A stretch of 64,000 nucleotides of DNA from Streptomyces sp. NBC_01429 (GTDB lineage Bacteria; Actinomycetota; Actinomycetes; Streptomycetales; Streptomycetaceae). The notes beneath the pieces are model-generated. The model was not told the origin of the DNA. It worked only from the letters and a program-made list of their open reading frames with translations, and did not search any database. The translations under genes and the position numbers were made by a program. Below are positions 17,182-28,239 of this stretch, piece by piece (position 1 is the stretch's first letter; each line of letters starts with the position of its first letter). Where the stretch lies: positions 1,054,001-1,118,000 of the forward strand of contig NZ_CP109599.1 of the NCBI RefSeq assembly GCF_036231945.1, in the 5' to 3' direction.

Positions 17182-18033
17182 TCAGTGGCGGCCCCGGTGT
17201 CCCAGCCGCGCGGAGAGCGCGCCCGCGCCCTTGACGGCGAGCTGGGCGAGTTCTACTTCGCGCTCGTCGCTCCAGCGAATCATCGGTACGGAGATGGACA
17301 GGGCGGCGACCACCCGGCCGACCCGGTCGCGTACCGGCGCGGCCACGCAGCTCACATCGGGGTTGGACTCGCGGTGCTCGACTGCGAAGCCGCGCTCCCT
17401 GATGCCGGTCAGCTCCGCGCGCAGCGCTTCGGGTTCGGTCAGGCTGGCGGGCGTCATCGCGACGAACTCGTGGTCGGCCATACGGAGATCGAGGTCGTCC
17501 TGGGGCAGCGAGGCGAGCAGCATCTTGCCGACCGAGGTGCAGTGGGCGGGCAGCCGGCGCCCGGCGGCGGAGACCATCCGGACCGCGTGGGTGGAGTCCA
17601 CCTTCGCGATGTAGATGACGTCGGTGTCCTCCAGAATGGCGACATGGACGGTCTCGTCGCAGGTCTCGGCGATCTCGCGGGCGACCGCCCGGCCCTCGGC
17701 GGCGAGGTCGAGCTGCTCGGCGTAGCGGCTGCCGAGCTGGTAGGAGCGCACCCCGAGCCGGTAGCGGCCGGGCTGGCCGGGGACGGCGGCCAGATAGGAA
17801 CGGGCCGCGAGCGTGGTGAGCAGTTCGTGCACGGTGGTGCGCGGCAGCTGGAGTCTGCGGATGACGTCGGGCGCGGAGAGCGTGCCGTCGCCCTCCAGGA
17901 AGAGTTCGAGTATGTCCAGGGCCCGCGTCACCGCGGGGACCAGGCGACCCACGACCGACCACCCACCCCTCTTGTTCGGTACTTCGGCCGTCGGCCGAGA
18001 TGACGAACACAGGCTAACCGGTGCACTACCCAT
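17182..18033 (-). CDS. IclR-family transcriptional regulator
   Basis: A 283-residue regulator. The winged helix starts at VPAVTRALDILELFL and includes LPRTTVHELLTTLAARSYL. The IclR effector domain follows (DVIYIAKVD, HCTSVGKMLLASLP, RGFAVEHRESNPDVSCVAAPV). ATG 18033 was chosen because GAGGGG lies 5 bases upstream; GTG 17952 would remove 27 residues and is also reasonable. It is divergent from the sugar-acid operon, with palindromic and direct-repeat DNA between, so it most likely controls that operon in response to a sugar-acid intermediate. Confidence 0.9.
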   Translation of the reverse strand: MGSAPVSLCSSSRPTAEVPNKRGGWSVVGRLVPAVTRALDILELFLEGDGTLSAPDVIRRLQLPRTTVHELLTTLAARSYLAAVPGQPGRYRLGVRSYQLGSRYAEQLDLAAEGRAVAREIAETCDETVHVAILEDTDVIYIAKVDSTHAVRMVSAAGRRLPAHCTSVGKMLLASLPQDDLDLRMADHEFVAMTPASLTEPEALRAELTGIRERGFAVEHRESNPDVSCVAAPVRDRVGRVVAALSISVPMIRWSDEREVELAQLAVKGAGALSARLGHRGRH

Positions 18034-18071
18034 TGACACCCCTCGGAGAGCCTGAATACGGTCACGCCACG

Positions 18072-18100
18072 ATTTCGAACGTGTGACGAAATTTCGAACG
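18072..18100. promoter_or_regulatory. Candidate IclR operator of the sugar-acid operon
   Basis: atttcgaacg occurs at 18072-18081 and 18091-18100 (19-bp period), and the second copy is part of the perfect palindrome cgaaatttcg at 18087-18096. The site lies between the IclR gene and the operon and ends 18 bases before the TTG start chosen for the enolase-superfamily gene. IclR binding is inferred from position. Confidence 0.55.
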
Positions 18101-18118
18101 CACCCTAGGGACATCGCC

Positions 18119-19282
18119 TTGCGCATTACGGGAATCAGCACGCATGTCGTCGGTACGCCGTGGCGTAACCTCACCTACGTCCTGGTCCATACCGACGATG
18201 GTCTCACCGGAGTCGGCGAGACGCGGATGCTCGGCAGAACAGACGCGCTCATCGGCTATCTGCGGGAGGCCGAGGCCAACCACATCAAGGGCTCCGACCC
18301 GTTCTCGGTCGAGGACCTCGTACGCCGGATGAAGTACGGCGACTACGGGCGGGCCGGCGAGATCGTCATGTCGGGGATCGCGGTCGTCGAGATGGCCTGC
18401 TGGGACATCAAGGGCAAGGCCCTGGGCGTGCCGGTCTGGCAGCTGCTCGGCGGCAAGGTCACCGACCGGGTCAAGGCGTACGCCAACGGCTGGTACACCA
18501 CCGAGCGGACCCCTGACGCGTACCACAAGGCGGCCCAGGCCGTGGTGGCGCGCGGCTACCGGGCCCTGAAGATCGACCCGTTCGGGACCGGCCACTTCGA
18601 GCTGGACCGGGCGGCGAGCAATGACGCGGTGGCGCTGATCGAGGCGGTACGGGACGCGATCGGGCCCGAGGCCGAGCTGATGCTGGAGATGCACGGGCGG
18701 TTCAGCCCGTCGACCGCCATCCGGCTCGCACGCGAGATGGCCCCGTACGCCCCGGCCTGGCTGGAGGAGCCGGTGCCGCCGGAGAACCTCAAGGCGCTGG
18801 CGAAGGTGGCCGAGCGGGTGGATCTGCCGGTGGCCACCGGCGAACGCATCCACGACCGGATCGAGTTCCGCGAGCTGTTCGAGTCGCAGGCCGCCGACAT
18901 CATCCAGCCGGACGTGGGCCACATCGGCGGCATCCTGGAGACCAGGAAGCTGGCCGCGACCGCCGAGACGCACTACACGCTGATCGCGCCGCACAACGTC
19001 GGCGGTTCGGTGCTGACCGCAGCGAGTCTCCAAGTGGCCGCCTGCACGCCGAACTTCAAGATCCTTGAGCACTTCAACGACTTCGCGGACGCGGAGATCA
19101 AGAAGGTCGTCAAGGGCGCCCCGCAGGTCGACCCGGAGACCGGCTGCTTCGAGATCTCGCACGCGCCGGGCCTCGGCGTCGAGTTCGACGTGGACGCGGC
19201 AGCCGAATTCCCGCAGCAGCGGGCGCGGTTCGACCTGTGGGCCGAGGGCTGGGAGAAGCGCGATCCGAAGGCCGGCCGGTGA
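18119..19282 (+). CDS. Mandelate racemase/muconate-lactonizing (enolase superfamily) protein, likely sugar-acid dehydratase
   Basis: A 387-residue enolase-superfamily enzyme. Capping domain residues 1-120; barrel motifs ALKIDPFG, LMLEMHGRFS, WLEEPVPPEN, ATGERIHDR, IQPDVGHIGG, APHNVGG and ILEHF. The EMHGR and APHN blocks resemble galactonate-type dehydratases, so dehydration of an aldonic or aldaric acid to a 2-keto-3-deoxy acid is likely; the exact substrate is open. TTG 18119 was chosen because AGGG is 8 bases upstream and the operator would otherwise lie inside the gene; GTG 18083 is the alternative. Its stop overlaps the next GTG start. Confidence 0.87.
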   Translation: MRITGISTHVVGTPWRNLTYVLVHTDDGLTGVGETRMLGRTDALIGYLREAEANHIKGSDPFSVEDLVRRMKYGDYGRAGEIVMSGIAVVEMACWDIKGKALGVPVWQLLGGKVTDRVKAYANGWYTTERTPDAYHKAAQAVVARGYRALKIDPFGTGHFELDRAASNDAVALIEAVRDAIGPEAELMLEMHGRFSPSTAIRLAREMAPYAPAWLEEPVPPENLKALAKVAERVDLPVATGERIHDRIEFRELFESQAADIIQPDVGHIGGILETRKLAATAETHYTLIAPHNVGGSVLTAASLQVAACTPNFKILEHFNDFADAEIKKVVKGAPQVDPETGCFEISHAPGLGVEFDVDAAAEFPQQRARFDLWAEGWEKRDPKAGR

Positions 19283-20292
19283 GCGGTCGGTCGGTCGTCG
19301 TCGAGCGGCCCGGTGTCCACCGGCTGGTGACGGGCCCCGAGCCGGTGCCGGGCCCCGGTGAGGTACGGGTACGGGTCGCCGCCGCCGGGATCTGCATGAG
19401 CGACCGCGAGGTGTACGACGGCCGGCGCGACGCGGCCTATGTGCGCTACCCGGTGACGCCCGGTCACGAGTGGGCCGGGACCGTGGACGCGGTGGGCGCC
19501 GGGGTCGGCAGCGAGCTGATCGGCCGCCGTACGGTCGCGGAGGGCTTCCGCGCCTGCGGGGCGTGCGACCGGTGCCGGGAGGGCGAGACCTCGCTGTGCG
19601 AGGGCGGCTACGAGGAGACGGGCTTCACCGTGCCCGGCGCCTTCGCCGACCATGTCGTGGTCCCCGCGCGGCTGTTGCACCCGCTGGCCGACGACGCCGA
19701 TCTGCGCGCCGCCGCCCTGCTGGAGCCCGCCGCGGTGGTCGCCGCGGCGGTACGGGCCGGGCGGCCCGAGCCGGGCGAGCGGATCGCCGTGGTCGGCGCC
19801 GGCACCCTGGGGCTGCTCGCCGTACAGCTGCTCGCGGCCTCCTCCCCCGGTGAGCTGACCGTGATCGACCCGCGGGCCCGACGGACCGAGCAGGCAAGGG
19901 AGTTCGGGGCGACCGGAGCGGGAACCCCGGAGGAGGCCAAGGAGCTGCACGGGCGCTACGACCTGGTCGTGGAGACGGCCGGGGCGCCCGCCACCGCCGC
20001 CTCCTCGTGTCTGCTGGCCCGGCGGGGCGGCCGGGTGGTGCTCACCGGGATGTTCACCCCCGGGGCCACCGGGATCGACCCGGTGCATCTGTCGCTGCAT
20101 CAGCTGACGGTGCGCAGCGTCTTCGGCGCGCCGTCCGCCGCCTGGTCCTACGCTGTACGGGCCTTCACCACCGGCCTGTTGGACCCGGCGCCGCTCATCA
20201 CCCACGAGTTCCCGCTGGAGCGGTTCGGCGAGGCCGTCGCGCTGGTCGGCGGCGGCGACGCGGGGACGGGAAAGGTGCTGCTGCGCCCCTGA
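19279..20292 (+). CDS. Zinc-type medium-chain alcohol/polyol dehydrogenase
   Basis: A 337-residue MDR-family dehydrogenase. GHEWAGTVDAVG is the catalytic-zinc region, and CGACDRCREGETSLC gives the four structural-zinc cysteines. The nucleotide motif is VVGAGTLGLLAVQ. The first catalytic-zinc ligand is in GICMSDREVY. The start GTG overlaps the previous stop by four bases, so the gene is coupled to the dehydratase. It probably oxidises a hydroxyl of a sugar or sugar acid in the same catabolic pathway, with NAD(P)+. Confidence 0.88.
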   Translation: MSGRSVVVERPGVHRLVTGPEPVPGPGEVRVRVAAAGICMSDREVYDGRRDAAYVRYPVTPGHEWAGTVDAVGAGVGSELIGRRTVAEGFRACGACDRCREGETSLCEGGYEETGFTVPGAFADHVVVPARLLHPLADDADLRAAALLEPAAVVAAAVRAGRPEPGERIAVVGAGTLGLLAVQLLAASSPGELTVIDPRARRTEQAREFGATGAGTPEEAKELHGRYDLVVETAGAPATAASSCLLARRGGRVVLTGMFTPGATGIDPVHLSLHQLTVRSVFGAPSAAWSYAVRAFTTGLLDPAPLITHEFPLERFGEAVALVGGGDAGTGKVLLRP

Positions 20293-20388
20293 CCGTGCGC
20301 CCGCCCCGCACCGCCGCTCGTCGCCCGCCGCTCGTCCATCGCCTTCCGCACCACGACCACGCGCATCACTGAACCGAAGGACTCGTCC

Positions 20389-21366
20389 GTGACCGAAGCT
20401 TCCGCCCCCGCCCCCCGCCGCCCCGGCGCGCAGGCGCTCGCCGCGCTCGGGCTGGCCGCGCCCGACCTCGACCCCGCGGACACCTCCCCGCACGCCTTCC
20501 CCGACGGCGGTACCTGGCGTACCGAAGTCCCCTCCGTGGAGGGCCCGGAGTGCCTCGCTGAGGTGCTCAAGGAGTCCGCCAGGCTCGATGTGCCCGTCCA
20601 CCGCATCAGCCAGGGCAGCGGTGTCTGGATGCTCTCCGACGCCGACATCACCGAGATGGTCGACGCCTGCGCTTCCCGCGACATCGAGCTGTGCCTGTTC
20701 ACCGGGCCGCGCGGTACCTGGGACATCGGTGCCTCCACCCGTACGGACTCCCGCGGCGCGGGGCTGCGCGCCCGGGGCCACGACGCGCTGGCGGGCTGTG
20801 TGGAGGACGCCGCGCGCGCCACCGAGCTGGGGGTGAAGTGCCTGCTCGTCGCGGACGAGGGGGTGCTGTGGACCCTGCACCGGCTGCGCGAGCGCGGCGT
20901 GCTGCCCGCCGACACCACCTTCAAGGTGTCGGCGCTGATCGGCCCGGTCAACCCGGCGTCGTACGCCGTGTTCGAGCAGTTGGGCGCCGACTCGGTCAAC
21001 ATCCCCTCGGACCTGGCGCTCGCGCACTTCACCGAGATCCGCCGGGTCAGCCGCGCGCCCATGGACCTCTACATCGAGGCGCCCGACGACCTCGGCGGCT
21101 ACGTCCGGATGTACGAGGCCGCCGAGTTGATCCGGCGCGGCGCCCCGCTCTATCTCAAGTTCGGCCTTTCCAAGGCCCCCGGCATCTATCCCTACGGAGC
21201 CCAGTTTCGCGAGACTGCCCTGAGCAGTGCCCGCGAGCGGGTCCGCCGCGGCAGGCTCGTGCTCGATCTGCTCGCCCGGCACGGGGCCGACGGCGGAATG
21301 TCGCCGCTCGGTTCCCGGCTGCCGGGACCGCTCAACCGCTTTTCCGTGACCCATGACAAGGACTGA
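20389..21366 (+). CDS. U32-peptidase-like TIM-barrel protein in the sugar-acid operon
   Basis: A 325-residue cytosolic protein resembling actinobacterial proteins labelled U32 family peptidase. The block [39 protein letters not shown] has the U32/TIM-barrel look, with RTDSRGAG and [11 protein letters not shown] nearby. Conserved protease residues are not evident. Being in the operon between the dehydrogenase and the binding protein, it may be an aldolase- or isomerase-like enzyme for the keto-deoxy product; this is a guess from context. GTG 20389 gives the conserved start. Confidence 0.7.
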   Translation: MTEASAPAPRRPGAQALAALGLAAPDLDPADTSPHAFPDGGTWRTEVPSVEGPECLAEVLKESARLDVPVHRISQGSGVWMLSDADITEMVDACASRDIELCLFTGPRGTWDIGASTRTDSRGAGLRARGHDALAGCVEDAARATELGVKCLLVADEGVLWTLHRLRERGVLPADTTFKVSALIGPVNPASYAVFEQLGADSVNIPSDLALAHFTEIRRVSRAPMDLYIEAPDDLGGYVRMYEAAELIRRGAPLYLKFGLSKAPGIYPYGAQFRETALSSARERVRRGRLVLDLLARHGADGGMSPLGSRLPGPLNRFSVTHDKD

Positions 21367-21373
21367 TGCACCC

Positions 21374-22476
21374 ATGCGAACCCGTCGAGCCGCACTCGCC
21401 GTCACCGCCGTGTCCCTGGTTCTCTCCCTCGCCGCCTGCGGGCAGAGCGGCGAAGGCGGCAGCAAGGAGGGCGCCAAGGACCCCAAGGACGCCACCATCG
21501 GCATCGCCATGCCCACCAAGTCGTCGGAGCGCTGGATAGCCGACGGCGACAACATGGTCGCGCAGTTCAAGAAGCTGGGGTACAAGACCAACCTCCAGTA
21601 CGGCGAGAACAACGTTGCCCAACAGGTGGCCCAGATCGAGAACATGATCACCAAGGGCGTGGACGTGCTGGTCGTCGCGGCCATCGACGGCAAGGCGCTG
21701 AGCGATGTGCTCCAGCAGGCCGCCGACCAGAACATCAAGGTCATCTCCTACGACCGGCTGATCCTCGGCACGAAGAACGTCGACTACTACGCGTCGTTCG
21801 ACAACGAGAAGGTCGGGGTGCTCCAGGCCGAGTACCTCGTCGACAAGCTCGGTCTGAAGGACGGCAGCGAGAAGGGCCCGTTCAACATCGAACTGTTCGC
21901 GGGTTCGCCGGACGACAACAACACCCGCTACTTCTTCGACGGCGCGTGGAAGACGCTCAAGCCGTACATCGACAAGAAGCAGCTCGTCGTCAGGAGCAAC
22001 CAGACCCGGCTGGACCAGATCACCACATTGGGCTGGGACGGCGGGACCGCGCAGAAGCGGATGGACAACCTGCTCACCAAGGCGTACAGCTCGCAGCGGG
22101 TGGACGCGGTGCTCTCGCCGTACGACGGCATCTCGATCGGCATCCTGTCGTCGCTGAAATCCGACAGCTACGGGACCAAGGCCAAGCCCTACCCGCTGGT
22201 CACCGGGCAGGACGCGGAGATCGCCTCGGTGAAGTCGATCATCGCGGGGCGGCAGACCATGACGGTCTACAAGGACATCCGGCTGCTGGCCGAGCGGGCC
22301 GTGCAGATGGCGGACGCGGTGCTGCACGACAAGAAGCCCGAGGTCAACGACGAGAAGACCTACGACAACGAGGCGAAGGTCGTCCCGGCCTATCTGCTCA
22401 AGCCGGTCGGCGTGGACAAGTCCAACTACCAGAAGGAGCTGGTGGACTCGGGCTACATCAAGGCGAGTGACCTGAA

Positions 22477-22480
<4 letters not shown>
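21374..22480 (+). CDS. Sugar ABC transporter substrate-binding lipoprotein (ChvE-like)
   Basis: A 368-residue lipoprotein: [10 protein letters not shown]...LSLAAC is a lipoprotein signal with the lipobox Cys at residue 23. The mature part is a periplasmic-binding-protein fold of the XylF/ChvE class ([56 protein letters not shown]). ChvE relatives bind aldoses such as arabinose, galactose and xylose. ATG 21374 follows the U32-like stop by 7 bases. It delivers substrate to the next two genes' products. Confidence 0.92.
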
Positions 22481-24063
<1,583 letters not shown>

Positions 24064-24068
24064 TCGAC

Positions 24069-25319
24069 ATGGGTCCGGTCACCACCGACACGCCGAAGGG
24101 CGACACACCGAAGGACTCCCCGCCGAAGCCGCCCGCGGGGCGCTCGGCCACCGGGGAGCTGCTGCTGGAGGCCGCACGCCGCAACATGCGGCAGTACGGC
24201 ATGCTCATCGCGCTCGGCCTGATCGTCGTCCTGTTCCAGATATGGACCGACGGTGTGCTCCTCAAGCCGAACAACGTCACCAATCTGGTGCTCCAGAACA
24301 GCTACATCCTGGTGCTGGCCATCGGCATGATGATCGTCATCATCGCGGGCCACATCGACCTCTCGGTCGGCTCGCTGGCCGCGTTCGTCTCCGCGGCCTG
24401 CGCGGTGATGATGGTCGAACACGACATGCCCTGGGTGCTGGCGCTGATCCTCGGGCTGCTGATCGGGGCGATCGCCGGGGCCTGGCAGGGCTTCTGGATC
24501 GCGTACGTCGGCATCCCGTCGTTCATCGTCACACTGGCCGGGATGCTGCTCTTCCGCGGCGGTACGCAGATCTTCCTGGGATCGCGTTCGCTCGGCCCGT
24601 TCCCCGAGGGCTTCCAGAAGATCTCCACCGGCTATCTGCCCGAGGTCGGCCCCAGCACGAACTATCACAACCTGACCGTGCTGATGGGGCTCGCGCTGCT
24701 GGCCTTCGCGCTGTTCCAGGAGTTCCGGGACCGGCGCAGGCAGCAGCAGTACGAGCTGGAGGTGCTGCCGCTCAACCTCTTCGTCCTCAAGTGCGTGGCG
24801 CTCGCCGCCGCCGTCCTCGCCTTCACGATGACGCTGGCCAGCTACCGGGGCGTGCCGGTGGTCCTGCTGCTGCTCGCGGCGCTGCTGATCGGCTTCGGCT
24901 ATGTGATGCGCAACGCCGTGATCGGCCGTCATGTGTACGCGCTGGGCGGCAACCAGGCGGCGGCGAAGCTGTCCGGGGTCAAGGACAAGCGCGTCACGTT
25001 CCTGGTCTTCGTCAACATGGGGGTGCTCGCGGCGCTGGCCGGGGTGGTCTACGCGGCCCGGCTGAACGCGGGTGTGCCGCAGGCGGGCATCAACTTCGAA
25101 CTGGAGGCCATCGCCGCCGCGTTCATCGGCGGCGCGTCGATGAGCGGCGGGGTCGGCACGGTGTTCGGCGCGATCATCGGCGGGCTGGTGCTCGGCGTGC
25201 TGAACAACGGCATGTCGCTGGTGGGCGTCGGCACCGACTACCAGCAGGTCATCAAGGGCCTGGTGCTGCTGGCCGCGGTGGGCTTCGACGTCTGGAACAA
25301 GCGGCGCGTGGGCGCCTGA
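24069..25319 (+). CDS. Sugar ABC transporter permease (GguB/XylH-like)
   Basis: A 416-residue membrane protein with about ten hydrophobic segments. The family signature for ribose/xylose-type permeases is clear: IIAGHIDLSVGSLAAF, GIPSFIVTLAGMLLFRG, YALGGNQAAAKLSGV and GLVLGVLNNGMSLVGV. The N-terminal 45 residues are hydrophilic and Pro/Lys-rich. It completes the importer of the sugar-acid operon and is followed by a strong hairpin. Confidence 0.94.
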   Translation: MGPVTTDTPKGDTPKDSPPKPPAGRSATGELLLEAARRNMRQYGMLIALGLIVVLFQIWTDGVLLKPNNVTNLVLQNSYILVLAIGMMIVIIAGHIDLSVGSLAAFVSAACAVMMVEHDMPWVLALILGLLIGAIAGAWQGFWIAYVGIPSFIVTLAGMLLFRGGTQIFLGSRSLGPFPEGFQKISTGYLPEVGPSTNYHNLTVLMGLALLAFALFQEFRDRRRQQQYELEVLPLNLFVLKCVALAAAVLAFTMTLASYRGVPVVLLLLAALLIGFGYVMRNAVIGRHVYALGGNQAAAKLSGVKDKRVTFLVFVNMGVLAALAGVVYAARLNAGVPQAGINFELEAIAAAFIGGASMSGGVGTVFGAIIGGLVLGVLNNGMSLVGVGTDYQQVIKGLVLLAAVGFDVWNKRRVGA

Positions 25320-25346
25320 CGCCCGAACCCGACCCGGGAGAAAACA

Positions 25347-25386
25347 CGCGGCGCCGCAGCGCACCTGAAAGTGCTGCGACGCCGCG
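25347..25386. terminator. Hairpin between convergent permease and split methyltransferase genes
   Basis: Arms of about 16 bp with two mismatches enclose the loop acctgaaa-like sequence. It lies between convergent genes and can serve both. A near-copy occurs at 35867-35910 inside the element. Confidence 0.75.
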
Positions 25387-25400
25387 CCCCCGTGATTCGG

Positions 25401-26138
25401 TTAGAGCTTGCGTGCCACGCCCACGTACCCCGGGACGGGACCGTCGCCGGGGACCGGGACGGGCTCCCCGAGTCCGGGGTGCCAGTCGGCGGCCAGCGAG
25501 ATACCGGGCTCGGCGAGTTCGAGCCCCCGGAAGAAGGCGGTGAACTCCTCGCGGGAGCGCATGGCGAGCGTCAGCCCCCGCTCCCGGTACATCCGCGTCG
25601 CCCGGTCCGCGCTGCTCCGGTCGTAGTCCCCCGTGGCGTGGGAGAGGACCAGATAGCTGCCGGACGGCAGCGGGGCCAGCAGCCGGCGCACCAGTTCGTA
25701 CGCGCCGTCCTCGTCGGAGACGAAGTGCAGCAGCGCGACGAGCGAGAGCGCCACCGGCCGCTCCAGGTCCAGGACCTTGGCCGCCGCCTCGATGATGGCC
25801 TCGGGTTCGCGCACATCGGCCTGGACGTACTCCGTCACGCCCTGCGGCGTGGAGCGCAGCAGGGCCTCGGCGTGGCGCAGCACGATCGGGTCGTTGTCCG
25901 TGTAGACGACCCTGGACTCGGGAGCGGCCCCCTGCGCTATCTGGTGCAGGTTGGGCTCGGTGGGAATCCCCGTGCCGATGTCGAGGAACTGGCGCACCCC
26001 GCCGACGGTGACGAGCCACCGGACGGCCCGGTGCATGAACGCCCTGTTGACCCGGGCCATCTCGGGAGCGCGGGCGTCCAGGGCGACGAGGCCGCGTGCC
26101 ATCTCCTCGTCCACCGGATAGTTGTCCTTTCCGCCCAG
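25401..26138 (-). pseudogene. DUF574 SAM-dependent methyltransferase, 3' part (split by element insertion)
   Basis: The last 245 codons of an actinobacterial DUF574 methyltransferase (RQFLDIGTGIPTEPN, VVYTDNDPIVL, DVREPEAII, LVALLHFVSDED). The frame runs upstream of GTG 26114 through LGGKDNYPVDEE, a conserved family block, and then meets a TAG at 26139-26141 that belongs to the inserted element. The missing first 21 codons are found at 36082-36144. Joined, they give a 266-residue protein of normal family length. The remnant could still be translated from GTG 26114 but lacks the N-terminal motif. Confidence 0.9.
26131..26137. other. attL core (CCGCCCA)
   Basis: Left junction. The host methyltransferase sequence ends here (gtccttt before the core) and the element starts after it with gctacttccgcc. 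It pairs with the attR core at 36074-36080. Confidence 0.85.
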
Positions 26139-26191
26139 CTACTTCCGCCAAATGTAGTCACGCGAGAGTGACACGAGGGGTCGTGGCGGGA

Positions 26192-27736
26192 ATGAACGTA
26201 GATGTGGAGACAACACCGTACGACGGATGCGGCAAGTGCTTCGTCGCCGTGCGCCGTCTGTCGAGGAAAAAGGACAGCACCAACTCACCGGTGAAGCAGG
26301 CAGGTCAGATCCTGTCAGCAGCGGAAGCAGTGGGAGGCCACATCATCGGGTGGGCCGATGACTGGGAGGTGTCCGGGGCAACAGACCCATTCTCACGTCC
26401 GAAGTTGGGCCCGTGGTTGCGAGGCGAGAAAGGAGACTACGACGGCATCGTCGGTTCTGCCGTCGACCGTATCGGAAGGAACGTCCGGGACGTCCTGAAT
26501 ACGGCTTACAACAATCATGAACAAGGCCGAGTGTTGGTAACGGCCGATCATCCGGGAATTTGGGATCTTGACGATCCGAACCAAGAGAACGAACTGACAT
26601 TCAAAGCTCTGGGCGCTCAGATGGAGCACCGACAGATTCGCACCCGTAACCGCGACGAGACGGTAAGGGCAAGGAAGGCAGGGACAAAGACAAATGCCGC
26701 CGCCTACGGGTATCACTTCATTCGACTGACCGCCAAAGGGAAAATCGACCACATGGCGATCAGCGAGAAGTCCGCACAGAACGCCCGCAATATCGCGAGG
26801 CGCATTCTTACAGACGAGACAGGATTGATCACTGCCGCAACCGAGGCAGCACGACTCAACCGAGAGAAAGTACCTTCGCCAGCCGATTACCGCAGAGTCA
26901 TGTACGGCGGAAAGGCTAGGGGATCACTCTGGACCGCTAGGACAGTTCTCACAATCCTCACGGGCGAGGCGAGCCTGGGATATCTCATGCACTCCGAAAA
27001 GCCAGTTCTAGGAGATGACGGAGAACCCATCAAACTCGCAGAAGGACTTTGGAGCAGCGAGACGCGCGATGCACTAATCGCCAAGACAGCTCCAAAATGG
27101 GGCGGCGCACCCCGAGCACCTAGGACTGTGCACATGTTGACGGCTGGTCTATCGGAGTGCGGAGTGTGTGGCGTCCGCCTGTACACCGCAGGTCCGTCGC
27201 ACAAAATCGCCTACGGATGTACGGCACGCGTAAAGGGAATCGCAACGTCGCAACATTGCAGCCCCGCCCCGTTCATGCTCATGCATCTTCTGGACGGACA
27301 CGCAGAGGAATGGTTCCTCGCCCGGTACGGGAGCGCCGAAGTGATGCGGAAGGAGTTCATCCCCGGCACACGGCATGGGGCGCGTATCACAGAACTGAAC
27401 AAGAATCGGAGCCGCTTGAGGGAAGACCGCACAGCGGGACTCTATGACTCACCGGATGACGCCGATTGGTACCGGAGGGAGTATCAACGCATGGGCGATG
27501 AGATTACTAAACTTAAGAAGCTTCCGGAGAAACCGTCAGGGATTCAGATGGTCCCGACGGGAAAGACGGTTGCAGATGAATGGCACGCAGCCACAGGCAA
27601 CGCAGAGAAGCGCGAAATGCTTGCGAAGTTCTCAATCAAGGTGAAGCTCTACCCAGCGGGAGCAAAAGAACGAGTCGCCATCACAGGCGCCAATCCATAC
27701 ACCCACCACCAGGAGGATTCGAACGAGTCGACCTGA
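26192..27736 (+). CDS. Large serine recombinase (site-specific integrase)
   Basis: A 514-residue serine integrase of the phiC31/Bxb1 class. The catalytic serine is probably S24 in FVAVRRLSRKKDST; the resolvase fold continues with WADDWEVSGATDPFSRP and SAVDRIGRN. The recombinase domain includes AAAYGYHF. A zinc ribbon has CGVCGVRLY then YGC...QHC, followed by a coiled-coil-like stretch (ITELNKNRSRLRED...). ATG 26192 is taken; in-frame GTG 26183 is also possible. It begins 54 bases from the attL core, as usual for such integrases, and codon use is less GC-rich than the chromosome. A Rho-independent terminator follows. Confidence 0.93.
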   Translation: MNVDVETTPYDGCGKCFVAVRRLSRKKDSTNSPVKQAGQILSAAEAVGGHIIGWADDWEVSGATDPFSRPKLGPWLRGEKGDYDGIVGSAVDRIGRNVRDVLNTAYNNHEQGRVLVTADHPGIWDLDDPNQENELTFKALGAQMEHRQIRTRNRDETVRARKAGTKTNAAAYGYHFIRLTAKGKIDHMAISEKSAQNARNIARRILTDETGLITAATEAARLNREKVPSPADYRRVMYGGKARGSLWTARTVLTILTGEASLGYLMHSEKPVLGDDGEPIKLAEGLWSSETRDALIAKTAPKWGGAPRAPRTVHMLTAGLSECGVCGVRLYTAGPSHKIAYGCTARVKGIATSQHCSPAPFMLMHLLDGHAEEWFLARYGSAEVMRKEFIPGTRHGARITELNKNRSRLREDRTAGLYDSPDDADWYRREYQRMGDEITKLKKLPEKPSGIQMVPTGKTVADEWHAATGNAEKREMLAKFSIKVKLYPAGAKERVAITGANPYTHHQEDSNEST

Positions 27737-27748
27737 TTCACACACGGG

Positions 27749-27785
27749 AGCCCCGGAAAGCCAACACGCTTTCCGGGGCTTTTTT
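27749..27785. terminator. Intrinsic terminator after the integrase gene
   Basis: Perfect 12-bp arms agccccggaaag and ctttccggggct with an 8-base loop and a run of six T. A textbook Rho-independent terminator, lying between convergent genes. Confidence 0.92.
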
Positions 27786-27795
27786 GCGTCGACGC

Positions 27796-28239
27796 CTATG
27801 TCGGGAACACGGTCAGCATTGGCCGAGCATAGCGAAGGATCATGCCATTCAAAGCCACGACATCCATTGGCTCGACAGTTAGCAAACCTCGACCCATTCC
27901 GCCAATTCTCCCGAATTCCTCTTCCACGTCTCCCATTACTTCTCTCAGTTTCCAGGCTCGAAAATAAATTCCGAAAGAACCGAGATCTGTGAACGATGCC
28001 AACCGGAAAGCGATGGTATCCGTTACCGATTCGACAATGATATCTACAGTCGCCGACTCCGTACGCACTTCCAGTTGACCTATGAAAGGAGCTTCCTTTT
28101 TCTGAAACTTGCCACCCAGGATGCGTGACACGTTTCTCGCGACTTCCGGGTCATCAGTGGTGACGCGCCAATGAGGCGTTCCCCCTGCTAGGTCACCGGC
28201 CGGAGGGTCGAAGTGGAACCAGCCCACGGGCTCAGTCAT
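27796..28239 (-). CDS. Candidate recombination directionality factor (Gp3-like) of the element
   Basis: A 147-residue soluble protein. The segment GGTPHWRVTTDDPEVARNVSRILGGKFQ...LEVRTESATVDIIVES matches, from memory, the pattern of Gp3-like recombination directionality factors found with serine integrases: W.VTT.D...A..V...LGG, then E..T......I.V. It is the last gene of the rep/tra operon, starting 8 bases inside the rep gene, and is convergent with the integrase gene. GC content is low like the integrase. If right, it would switch the integrase toward excision. A generic uncharacterised element protein is the alternative. Confidence 0.5.
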   Translation of the reverse strand: MTEPVGWFHFDPPAGDLAGGTPHWRVTTDDPEVARNVSRILGGKFQKKEAPFIGQLEVRTESATVDIIVESVTDTIAFRLASFTDLGSFGIYFRAWKLREVMGDVEEEFGRIGGMGRGLLTVEPMDVVALNGMILRYARPMLTVFPT

